A stretch of 6,609 nucleotides of DNA, taken from Candidatus Omnitrophota bacterium. GTDB taxonomy: Bacteria; Omnitrophota; Gorgyraeia; 2-01-FULL-45-10. Every line of letters begins with the position of its first letter. The stretch's first letter is position 1. The DNA lies in NCBI GenBank assembly GCA_022703295.1, contig JAKLDX010000063.1, positions 1 through 6,609 of the forward strand, in the 5' to 3' direction. The notes beneath the pieces are model-generated. The model had not been told where the DNA came from. It made no database searches and worked only from the letters and a program-made list of their open reading frames with translations. This document shows positions 1 through 5,380 of the stretch, one piece after another. Position numbers and translations under genes: made by a program.

Positions 1-941
1 TGCCCGGCATTCAGCGCAAAATGAAGCTCTGTCTGGGAGCTGTATGTCGGCAGGCCCGTTGACGGGCCCGGCCGCTGCCCGAGCACTATCACCACAGGCA
101 ATTCTGCCATGCCCGAGAAACTCAAACCCTCGGTCATCAGACAGAAGCCTCCGCCGGAAGTCCCTACGGCCACCTTTTTGCCGCAGTAAGAAAAACCGAG
201 AGCCATAAGCATGACCGCGATCTCGCTTTCCGGATGTACGACCTTTAACTGAAATTCGTGAGCCAGGTTTGCCATGAAATGCAGGACCGGGGAAGTCGGC
301 GTCATCGGATACGATATGTAAGAATCGAGCCCGCCCCTGATCAGGCCGAGCGATAGGGTCTCATTCCCGGTGAACAGAGGCAATTTTTCCAGGCCGAGAT
401 CACGTACTTTTCCGAGTTCTTTTGACTCGTCATACCCTCTGCGCGCGACCTTTAAGTTCAGGTCCGTCTCTTTATCGAATATCTTCCTGAATACATTTTC
501 CAATATCTCCCATCCTATGCCCGCGGCCTTGCAGTATGCCGCTATCATGCAGCTATTATGCATTATATCGGGAGCATTCTCTTCTTTTATTATCTTCAAG
601 ACCGCTACCGGCACGCACTGCACGCCGATAGGCAGCGAATCCTGCCTGACAGAATCCGGGTCGTAGATCACGACCGAATCTTTCATTAGCTTATCCTTAT
701 GAAAATCGATCGTGTCCTGATTTAAGGCAAGCAGATATTCTATCCTATTGCGGTGGCTGGCGATCTTTTTCCGCGATGAGCGTATAACGGAAAATGTGTG
801 CCCTCCCCTTATTATAGAAGGGTAATCTCGGTAAATATAGATCCTGTATCCGAGGTTCTTTATGATATTCGCTATCACAAGGCTCGCTTTGTCGATACCG
901 AACCCGGCCTTACCGCCTATCAGGACAGAAAAATCATCCAT
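1..941 (-). CDS. korA: 2-oxoacid:ferredoxin oxidoreductase, fused gamma-alpha subunit (KorA-like), C-terminus beyond window
   Basis: The subunit belongs to a thiamine-diphosphate enzyme that oxidatively decarboxylates a 2-oxoacid (2-oxoglutarate or a related acid) to an acyl-CoA and reduces ferredoxin in the cytoplasm. The 313 visible residues start at an ATG preceded by AAGGTGAG. Residues 1-170 form the gamma domain, with a GGKAGFG loop (9-15) and the typical YPSIIRGGH motif (40-48). The alpha pyrimidine-binding domain begins near 190, with YPMTPTSP (211-218), ESE (238-240), GTSGGGFCLMTEG (260-272) and QRPGPSTGLPT (289-299). The order gamma then alpha in one chain is the usual KorA arrangement of about 550-600 residues, so roughly 250 residues lie off the left edge. 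A beta subunit would be expected next. The ferredoxin gene ends 17 nt upstream, which suggests the two are co-expressed and that the ferredoxin may be its acceptor. Substrate identity (2-oxoglutarate versus pyruvate or branched-chain 2-oxoacids) cannot be settled from this part alone. Confidence 0.9.
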   Translation of the reverse strand, partial: MDDFSVLIGGKAGFGIDKASLVIANIIKNLGYRIYIYRDYPSIIRGGHTFSVIRSSRKKIASHRNRIEYLLALNQDTIDFHKDKLMKDSVVIYDPDSVRQDSLPIGVQCVPVAVLKIIKEENAPDIMHNSCMIAAYCKAAGIGWEILENVFRKIFDKETDLNLKVARRGYDESKELGKVRDLGLEKLPLFTGNETLSLGLIRGGLDSYISYPMTPTSPVLHFMANLAHEFQLKVVHPESEIAVMLMALGFSYCGKKVAVGTSGGGFCLMTEGLSFSGMAELPVVIVLGQRPGPSTGLPTYSSQTELHFALNAG

Positions 942-958
942 GCACTCACCTTATTTCG

Positions 959-1144
959 TTAGGATACCGTTATGGCAGTGACGGGGCATTCTTCCGCCGC
1001 TTTCTTACAGGATTCCTCGGCGTTATTCGGAACTGCCGCTACGATAACTACGGCCTTATCGTCTTTCATCTCAAATACCTCGGGGCATGTCGTAACGCAC
1101 AGCCCGCAACCTATGCATGTGTCCGCGTCGATTTTTGCTTTCAA
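959..1144 (-). CDS. Single-cluster [4Fe-4S] ferredoxin, 61 aa, TTG start
   Basis: This is a small cytoplasmic electron carrier. The protein reads (M)KAKIDADTCIGCGLC at its N-terminus. C10, C13, C16 and C53 (CxxCxxC plus a late CP) bind one [4Fe-4S] cluster. C20 and C46 are placed like the structural disulfide pair of the Thermotoga maritima and Desulfovibrio single-cluster ferredoxins, and the usual second set of cluster ligands is absent. The start is the TTG at 1144-1142. It follows AAAGGAGG at a spacing of 6 nt and gives the family-typical length. The open frame continues upstream to 1324, but that extension is basic, runs antiparallel to no known domain and overlaps the rubredoxin gene in another frame, so it is not coding. 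The gene lies 40 nt after rubredoxin and 17 nt before korA, which makes it a likely electron acceptor for that oxidoreductase. Confidence 0.93.
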   Translation of the reverse strand: MKAKIDADTCIGCGLCVTTCPEVFEMKDDKAVVIVAAVPNNAEESCKKAAEECPVTAITVS

Positions 1145-1184
1145 GCCTCTCCTCCTTTTGATTAGTTGTAAGCTTATAGCTATC

Positions 1185-1343
1185 TTATATTTTTTCGAAT
1201 TCGCTTTTCGGCGCGCCGCACTCCGGGCACAACCAGCTGTCCGGTAATTTTTCAAAAGGCGTCCCGGCCGGCTGGCCATTATCCGGGTCCCCTTTTGCCG
1301 GGTCATAAATGTAACCGCACACATTACATTTGTACTTATCCAT
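1185..1343 (-). CDS. rub: Rubredoxin, 52 aa
   Basis: A one-iron electron carrier of the cytoplasm, used by anaerobes to feed superoxide reductase, rubrerythrin, flavodiiron proteins and similar acceptors. The protein starts MDKYKCNVCGYIYDP and contains two knuckles, CNVCG (C6, C9) and CPECG (C39, C42), which ligate the Fe(Cys)4 centre. The spacing between them, the YIYDP segment, the GTPF turn (28-31) and the LPDSWLCP segment are textbook rubredoxin, and 52 residues is the normal size. The ATG overlaps the stop of the preceding metallo-beta-lactamase-fold gene in the form TAATG, and an AAAGGAGG lies inside the end of that gene. Translation is therefore probably coupled. The gene is short and overlaps a spurious longer frame, so it is easily missed. 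Confidence 0.97.
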   Translation of the reverse strand: MDKYKCNVCGYIYDPAKGDPDNGQPAGTPFEKLPDSWLCPECGAPKSEFEKI

Positions 1344-1972
1344 TACCTTGCCTCCTTTTTTAGTATTTTCACTTCGATCTTATTTTTTAAAAGGTCCTGA
1401 AATTCTTTCGCGTCCCGAGCGGAATCATAATGCATCGGAACGGCAAATTTAGGCTTTATTATCAAAGCGGCCTCGGCTGCCTCCCGGGGGCCCATCGTGT
1501 ACGTGCCGCCTATGGGTAATATAGCTATATCGCATCCGTATCCGGACATCTCGGGTATCTTATCGGTATCTCCGCCGTGATATATGGATATATTATCGAT
1601 AGACACTATAAATCCGAGTTTTTTGCTTTCTTTCGTATGGTAAGCTTTGTTTAAGTTATAACTTGGCACCGCCCTAACTGTCACGCCGCCGGTCTCGATA
1701 CGATCGCCGGGCAGCATGGCACGTATATCTTTGCAGGGCGGCTTATCCTTTTTCAGCTGCGCGGCCGCATCATTATTACATATAATGACCGTCGTCGCCA
1801 GACATATGTTCTGTATGTCATAATTAGAGAGGTGATCAAAATGTTCGTGCGAAATAAATATTATATCGGCTTTTTTAGCGTGAGCGGCGAGCTTCCACGG
1901 ATCGAAATATATCGTCTTAGACCCGTCAAAACGAAAAGCCGAATTCCCGAACCAGTGTAAATTTTCCTGCAT
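1343..1972 (-). CDS. UlaG-like metallo-beta-lactamase-fold hydrolase, 209 aa
   Basis: A cytoplasmic metal-dependent hydrolase of the metallo-beta-lactamase superfamily, closest in pattern to the UlaG-like/UPF0173 group; its substrate is unknown. From the chosen ATG at 1972 the chain starts MQENLHWFGNSAFRF, the usual first strand of this group. It carries FDPW (23-26), the metal-binding HEHFDH motif (H42, H44, D46, H47), PSYN (103-106) with H112 behind it, HGGDT (D135) and PMHY (H181). There is no flavodoxin domain, so it is not a flavodiiron NO/O2 reductase despite its rubredoxin neighbour. The start overlaps the nrdJ stop as TGATG, pointing to reinitiation. No good Shine-Dalgarno sits directly before it. 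ATG at 1984 or GTG at 1999 would add 4 or 9 residues that look unlike the family. GGAGGG inside the nrdJ end lies 14 nt before the 1984 ATG, so that start remains possible. Confidence 0.88.
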   Translation of the reverse strand: MQENLHWFGNSAFRFDGSKTIYFDPWKLAAHAKKADIIFISHEHFDHLSNYDIQNICLATTVIICNNDAAAQLKKDKPPCKDIRAMLPGDRIETGGVTVRAVPSYNLNKAYHTKESKKLGFIVSIDNISIYHGGDTDKIPEMSGYGCDIAILPIGGTYTMGPREAAEAALIIKPKFAVPMHYDSARDAKEFQDLLKNKIEVKILKKEAR

Positions 1973-3768
1973 CAGAACGGACATGTGCCGGTGGCACACC
2001 CTCCCGAATATTCAGATTCGGCCATAACCACACTGGCCGCTTTTGCGGGCCTTCGCTCGCTCTTATAATTGAAAGAGAGGACCTGATCTATCTTACTACC
2101 GTACCTGTATACCGTGATGCCTTTAAGCTTAAGCTTATACGCCGTAAGATAGATCCTGCGTATGTCTTCCGCCGTCGCATCCGACGGCAAGTTTATAGTT
2201 TTTGAGACCGAATTATCGGTATGCCTCTGGAATGCCGATTGTATCAGGAGATGCTGTTCCGCGCTGACATCGAAAGCCGTTACGAATGCATCCTTTATGG
2301 ATTTGGGTATTTCCTTCATACCTTTAAGGCTTCCGCGGCTTGCTATTTTATTCAGCAGGGTTTTATTGTATACGCCCCTCCCCCTGGCCATTTCCTCGAA
2401 CGCGGGATTTACTTCAAAAAGCTTTGTCCCGGAAAGCACATTCCTTACAAAGCTAACCGCGAATATCGGCTCTATGCCGCTTGAACACCCCGCTATTATG
2501 CTTATGGTGCCGGTCGGGGCTATGGTATTCACGGTAGCGTTGCGCAGCTTCGGGCCGTTTTTCGCATAGACGGATTTTTTATAATTGGGGAAGACCCCTC
2601 TTTCGCCAGCAAGCTCGGCGGACGCCCTTATCGATTCCCTGTGTATGAAACCCATGAGCCGGCCGGCAAAATTGACCGCCTTTTTTGAATTATAAGCGAC
2701 TCCCAGCTTTACAAGCATATCGGCGAATCCCATCACTCCGAGGCCTATTTTCCTGTTGGCGAACGTTATCTCTTTTATCTCCGGTAAAGGGAATTTATTT
2801 ATCTCGATGACATCGTCCAGAAATCTCACGCCAAGTTTTATGTGATATTTCAATTTATCCCAATTCACGGCGTTGCCATCCACCATCCTGGCAAGATTTA
2901 TCGAACCGAGATTACAGCTCTCATACGGCAGAAGAGGCAATTCGCCGCACGGATTGGTCGCCTCGATCCTGCCTATAGCCGGCGTCGGATTTTCCCTGTT
3001 CACCTCGTCCAGGAATATGAGCCCCGGATCCCCCGCCTGCCATGCCGCGCCGGCTATCAGGTTGAATATTGCCCTGGCGCTGATCTTCCTCGACACCTTT
3101 CCGGTCCTCGGATTTATAAGATCGAACTCTTTATCCTTTAAAAGGGCCTGCATGAACTTATCGGTAATGCCCACGGACAGGTTGAAATTGGAAAACTCTC
3201 CTTCCCGCGTCTTCGCTTCGATGAATTCCACTATATCCGGGTGATCGCACCTAAGGACGGCCATGTTCGCCCCGCGCCTGCGTCCCCCCTGGACGATCAC
3301 ACCTGTCGCTTTATCGAATATGCTCATGAACGACACCGGCCCGGATGCCGCGCCCTTTGTCGCCATAACGAGATCGTCTTTCGGCCTTAAGTTTGAAAAA
3401 CTGAAACCGGTCCCGCCGCCCGACTGGTGTATCTTGGCCATATCTCTAAGGGCCTTGAATATATCATCGATAGAATCCTTCACGGGAAGGACAAAACAGG
3501 CGGAAAGCTGGCCTATGGAAGTGCCGGCATTCATAAGCGTCGGCGAATTCGGCATAAATTCCAGGGAGCTCATGGCGTTATAAAACCCATCTTCTATGCC
3601 TCTCCCGCAGCCTTCTCTAATTTTAAAATTGCTCTCGGCCTTCGCCACGTGGTGCGCGACCCTCCTGAAAAGCTCATCAGGGGTCTCGACGACATTCTGC
3701 GAGTCATCTTTCAGGAGGTATCTTCTCTTAAGCACCTCGTAACTATTTACCGACAATTTTTCTTCCAT
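1972..3768 (-). CDS. nrdJ: Adenosylcobalamin-dependent class II ribonucleotide reductase NrdJ, 598 aa
   Basis: The enzyme reduces ribonucleotides to deoxyribonucleotides using a B12-generated thiyl radical, so it needs no oxygen and no separate radical subunit. All key elements of the catalytic barrel are visible. They are MPNSPTLMNAG (72-82), C91 of the substrate-reducing cysteine pair, HQSGGGTGFSFS (114-125), and the NPCGE signature with N272, thiyl C274 and E276. C285 is the partner cysteine, and PTGTIS (418-423) is the phosphate-binding loop. A flexible tail ends with C591 and C596 (GGCATGTCPF), the shuttle pair that re-reduces the active site. The length of about 600 fits the compact NrdJ_Z type. 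There is no N-terminal ATP cone, so allosteric activity control is probably lacking. The ATG lies 37 nt after pfpI behind a modest AGAAGAGAAG site. No cobalamin riboswitch fits in that gap. Confidence 0.97.
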   Translation of the reverse strand: MEEKLSVNSYEVLKRRYLLKDDSQNVVETPDELFRRVAHHVAKAESNFKIREGCGRGIEDGFYNAMSSLEFMPNSPTLMNAGTSIGQLSACFVLPVKDSIDDIFKALRDMAKIHQSGGGTGFSFSNLRPKDDLVMATKGAASGPVSFMSIFDKATGVIVQGGRRRGANMAVLRCDHPDIVEFIEAKTREGEFSNFNLSVGITDKFMQALLKDKEFDLINPRTGKVSRKISARAIFNLIAGAAWQAGDPGLIFLDEVNRENPTPAIGRIEATNPCGELPLLPYESCNLGSINLARMVDGNAVNWDKLKYHIKLGVRFLDDVIEINKFPLPEIKEITFANRKIGLGVMGFADMLVKLGVAYNSKKAVNFAGRLMGFIHRESIRASAELAGERGVFPNYKKSVYAKNGPKLRNATVNTIAPTGTISIIAGCSSGIEPIFAVSFVRNVLSGTKLFEVNPAFEEMARGRGVYNKTLLNKIASRGSLKGMKEIPKSIKDAFVTAFDVSAEQHLLIQSAFQRHTDNSVSKTINLPSDATAEDIRRIYLTAYKLKLKGITVYRYGSKIDQVLSFNYKSERRPAKAASVVMAESEYSGGCATGTCPF

Positions 3769-3805
3769 GATCTTCTCTTCTGGCTTTAAGTTTAAAACTT
3801 ATGGC

Positions 3806-4309
3806 CTATAGCTTCTTCAATATCTCCCTGCAGAACGCCGGCAGGTCATACGGATTACGGGATGTTATAAGGTTAGCGTCCACCACTACTTCCTTGTCCA
3901 GAAAAGTGGCGCCGGCATTTATGATATCATCTTTTATGGCTGAAAATGACGTGGCCTTCTTGCCTTTCAGGACATCCGCCGATGACAGCACCCAGCCGCC
4001 GTGGCAGATAGAGGCGACAACCTTGCCTTTTTCCGACATTTCTTTCACGAACTTATTTATCCGGTCGTATCTTCGTAAGATGTCCGGGGCATATCCTCCA
4101 GGGATAACAACGCCGTCAAAATCCGATACTTTTACGTCGTTTATAGAAAGTTCCTCCGGCGCAGGATAGCCTTCCTTGCTTTTATACTCTTTCTTGGCGC
4201 CTGTTCCGACAAGCACCGCATCGATCCCCGCCTCCTTCAACCGTAAATACGGGTACCATACTTCAAGCACCTGATAGTGGTCCTCCACCAATACAGCGAC
4301 TTTCTTCAT
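3806..4309 (-). CDS. DJ-1/PfpI family protein, 167 aa, catalytic Glu replaced by Gln
   Basis: A member of the DJ-1/PfpI superfamily, annotated variously as intracellular protease, glyoxalase or protein deglycase, and often linked to oxidative or carbonyl stress. Visible landmarks are VIPGGYAPD (68-76), the nucleophile elbow ASICHGGWVL (99-108) with C102 and H103, and the later block TSFSAIKDDIINAGATF, which matches Pyrococcus PfpI closely. Length is normal at 167. Aligned by eye to PfpI through the shared E-x-x-YPY-x-RL segment, the position of the conserved acidic partner of the cysteine (E12 in PfpI) is Q13 here, within DHYQVLEVWYP. The cysteine's pKa and the activity may therefore differ. 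The ATG directly follows the stop of the preceding gene (TAGATG), with GGAGGGG in that gene's last codons as ribosome binding site, so expression is coupled to the peroxidase fusion. The exact substrate cannot be assigned. Confidence 0.92.
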   Translation of the reverse strand: MKKVAVLVEDHYQVLEVWYPYLRLKEAGIDAVLVGTGAKKEYKSKEGYPAPEELSINDVKVSDFDGVVIPGGYAPDILRRYDRINKFVKEMSEKGKVVASICHGGWVLSSADVLKGKKATSFSAIKDDIINAGATFLDKEVVVDANLITSRNPYDLPAFCREILKKL

Positions 4310-5164
4310 CTACACCCCTCCTGCTTCGTCAAATATTTTTGCCATTATGAAATCGTTTTCAGTCAAGGCCCCGGATGCGTGCGTCGTAAGGGTGACCCTT
4401 ACCTTATTATATATCAAGGTAAGCGTCGGGTGATGGCCCTGCTCTTCGGACAATACGCACAATACGTCCAGGAAATACTTGGCATCGGCAAAGTCATTGA
4501 ATTTGAATTCTTTTACCATTTTCTTATCTTCAACGACTTCCCAGCCGCGGTACCCGGCTATCAGCTTCTCTATTCTCTCTTTGGGCATAGGAGGAAGGCC
4601 GCCTTCGCAAGGTACGCATTTACCGGGTAAAGCGGTTTTGTCCGGGGACGCTTCCTTCTTTATGACTTCCTGCAATGCCCGGACGACATCTTCATAATCC
4701 GGAGGCGTGGTAAGCTCGGGCACGATCTGCGAATACCTGAGCGTATTATTCTTATCGATTATATGAACGGCCCTGGCAAGAAGATTGAGCTCTTTTATAA
4801 TGAGGCCGTAATTTATTCCGAAAGAGGAGGTTTTATAATCGGAGAGCACAACTTCATTCTTTATATTATTTTCCTGACAGAACCTTTTCTGCGCAAACGG
4901 CAGGTCTTTACTTATCCCTATGACGGCTACGTCCGAAGAAAGGGTTGCGGCGCGCCTATTGAATTCTTTCACCTGAAGGTCACAAACGGGTGTATCGAGG
5001 GAAGGGAACGACGATAAGACCTTTATCTTGCCTTTGAAATCGGCGAGGCTTACGGTCTTGAGGTCCTGTGACGTTACTTTAAAATCGGGAGCGCTCGCGC
5101 CGGCCTTTATCAGCCTGCCCGCAAGCGTGAGTGGATTACCCTGAAATTTTATGCTCCTAGTCAT
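4310..5164 (-). CDS. tpx: Fusion of thiol peroxidase (Tpx) and pterin-4a-carbinolamine dehydratase (PCD), 284 aa
   Basis: Residues 1 to about 171 form an atypical two-cysteine peroxiredoxin of the Tpx type. It begins MTRSIKFQGNPLTL and has the SLDTPVC motif with peroxidatic C61. The resolving cysteine is C96, matching the C61/C95 pair of E. coli Tpx. It should reduce H2O2 and alkyl hydroperoxides, with electrons from thioredoxin. After a short linker, residues 181-284 form a complete PCD (PhhB/DCoH family). This part has KCVPCEGGLPPMP (C183, C186), GWEVV, EFKFNDF, the catalytic GHHP (H244, H245), TTH (H262, 17 residues after H245 as in animal PCD) and GALTENDFIMAKIFD. PCD dehydrates 4a-hydroxytetrahydropterins. 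The frame is continuous with no stop or slip between domains. The start at 5164 is chosen because GGAAGGAGG sits 4 nt upstream. An ATG at 5194 would place that ribosome binding site inside the gene. This is the first gene of the downstream operon. Confidence 0.95.
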   Translation of the reverse strand: MTRSIKFQGNPLTLAGRLIKAGASAPDFKVTSQDLKTVSLADFKGKIKVLSSFPSLDTPVCDLQVKEFNRRAATLSSDVAVIGISKDLPFAQKRFCQENNIKNEVVLSDYKTSSFGINYGLIIKELNLLARAVHIIDKNNTLRYSQIVPELTTPPDYEDVVRALQEVIKKEASPDKTALPGKCVPCEGGLPPMPKERIEKLIAGYRGWEVVEDKKMVKEFKFNDFADAKYFLDVLCVLSEEQGHHPTLTLIYNKVRVTLTTHASGALTENDFIMAKIFDEAGGV

Positions 5165-5165
5165 G

Positions 5166-5176
5166 GATCCTCCTTC
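5166..5176 (-). promoter_or_regulatory. Ribosome binding site that fixes the tpx-PCD start
   Basis: On the minus strand AAGGAGGATCC directly precedes the ATG at 5164. It is the best match to the 16S tail in this region and decides for this start over the in-frame ATG 30 nt upstream. Confidence 0.8.
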
Positions 5177-5206
5177 CAAGCCAAAAGAGGTCATCTAGCG
5201 TGGATT

Positions 5207-5215
5207 ATTATACCA
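5207..5215 (-). promoter_or_regulatory. Extended -10 promoter for the tpx-PCD operon
   Basis: The minus strand reads TGGTATAAT, a perfect TATAAT with the TGn extension. It is placed about 43 nt before the tpx-PCD start codon, so the leader would be roughly 35 nt. No convincing TTGACA-like -35 lies 16-18 nt upstream, which is common for extended -10 promoters. A TTGATA lies only 6 nt away and cannot serve as the -35. The AT-rich dyad at 5245-5270 lies just upstream of the expected -35 zone and could be an activator or repressor site. Confidence 0.6.
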
Positions 5216-5244
5216 ATATATCAATATAATTACATCTGAAAATT

Positions 5245-5270
5245 TTAGTTATTAAAAATATTAAAACTAA
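5245..5270. repeat. AT-rich inverted repeat upstream of the tpx promoter
   Basis: Plus-strand arms TTAGTTATTAA (5245-5255) and TTAAAACTAA (5261-5270) are complementary over 10 bp with one bulged A and a 5-nt loop. It could be an operator for a regulator of the tpx operon. It could also supply the U-rich tail of the terminator hairpin just upstream in transcription order. It does not match the PerR, Fur or NrdR boxes as I know them. Confidence 0.5.
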
Positions 5271-5293
5271 TGGGCAGTTTAAAGTCATGCCCA
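5271..5293 (-). terminator. Weak intrinsic-terminator-like hairpin after hcp and the micro-ORF
   Basis: On the minus strand TGGGCA and TGCCCA form a 6-bp stem with an 11-nt loop, followed by ATTAGTTTTAATATTTTT, a U-rich but interrupted tail. The stem begins 4 nt after the stop of the 21-codon frame. It would separate the hcp unit from the tpx operon. The short stem and broken U-tract suggest leaky or conditional termination. Confidence 0.45.
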
Positions 5294-5296
5294 GGA

Positions 5297-5362
5297 CTAT
5301 CTGGAGCAACCTTCTTTGCAATGCGCAACAGGCCGCAGCATGTACTTTATGGTAATTCTCAT
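5297..5362 (-). CDS. Possible 21-aa cysteine-containing micropeptide or leader peptide
   Basis: A 21-codon frame begins MRITIKYMLRPVAHC and ends CSR before TAG. The peptide is basic, with H14, C15 and C19 near its end (HCKEGC). I recognise no family. The reason to take it seriously is its ribosome binding site, AAAGGAGGTGATC, which pairs with the 16S 3' end over 12 consecutive bases and lies at an ideal 8 nt from GGAGG to ATG. That is stronger than the site of any full-length gene here. It starts 18 nt after the hcp stop, so it would be translated from the hcp message. Its stop codon abuts the hairpin at 5271-5293. It could be a real small redox or metal-binding peptide, a leader whose translation controls read-through into tpx, or a remnant of a lost gene that kept its strong start signal. 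Confidence 0.45.
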   Translation of the reverse strand: MRITIKYMLRPVAHCKEGCSR

Positions 5363-5365
5363 TAT

Positions 5366-5378
5366 GATCACCTCCTTT
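5366..5378 (-). promoter_or_regulatory. Near-perfect Shine-Dalgarno of the micro-ORF
   Basis: The minus strand reads AAAGGAGGTGATC, complementary to the GATCACCTCCTT end of bacterial 16S rRNA. It lies between the hcp stop and the 21-codon frame, and no other start codon is suitably placed for it. Confidence 0.75.
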
Positions 5379-5380
5379 TT

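Noticed and set aside
1145..1184. TAAGCTTA palindrome between rubredoxin and ferredoxin genes
   Set aside because: An 8-bp palindrome in a 40-nt gap is unremarkable, and no promoter or terminator pattern accompanies it.
1145..1324. N-terminal extension of the ferredoxin frame up to an ATG at 1324
   Set aside because: It overlaps the clear rubredoxin gene in another frame, has a low-complexity basic composition and would bury a perfect AAAGGAGG before the TTG start.
3769..3805. Cobalamin riboswitch upstream of B12-dependent nrdJ
   Set aside because: The gap is only 37 nt and has no B12-box-like sequence; the gene is internal to an operon.
4640..4660. Assembly error or frameshift creating the Tpx-PCD fusion
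   Set aside because: The frame is open with sensible family sequence on both sides and a linker of ordinary composition. Nothing in the sequence points to an artefact, although reads would settle it.
5165..5194. ATG at 5194 as the tpx-PCD start
   Set aside because: The ten extra residues encode the Shine-Dalgarno of the 5164 ATG, are not part of the Tpx family N-terminus and would begin only about 13 nt after the -10 box.
5214..5225. TTGATA as a -35 element for the tpx promoter
   Set aside because: It lies only 6 nt from the TATAAT, far too close for a sigma-70-type pair.
5290..5304. Short CCAG-CTGG inverted repeat beside the micro-ORF stop
   Set aside because: A 4-bp stem is too short to separate from chance and overlaps the better 6-bp hairpin.
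5366..5377. Plus-strand GATCACCTCCTT, identical to the 16S rRNA 3' end
   Set aside because: No rRNA sequence flanks it. It is the complement of a strong Shine-Dalgarno sequence on the minus strand.
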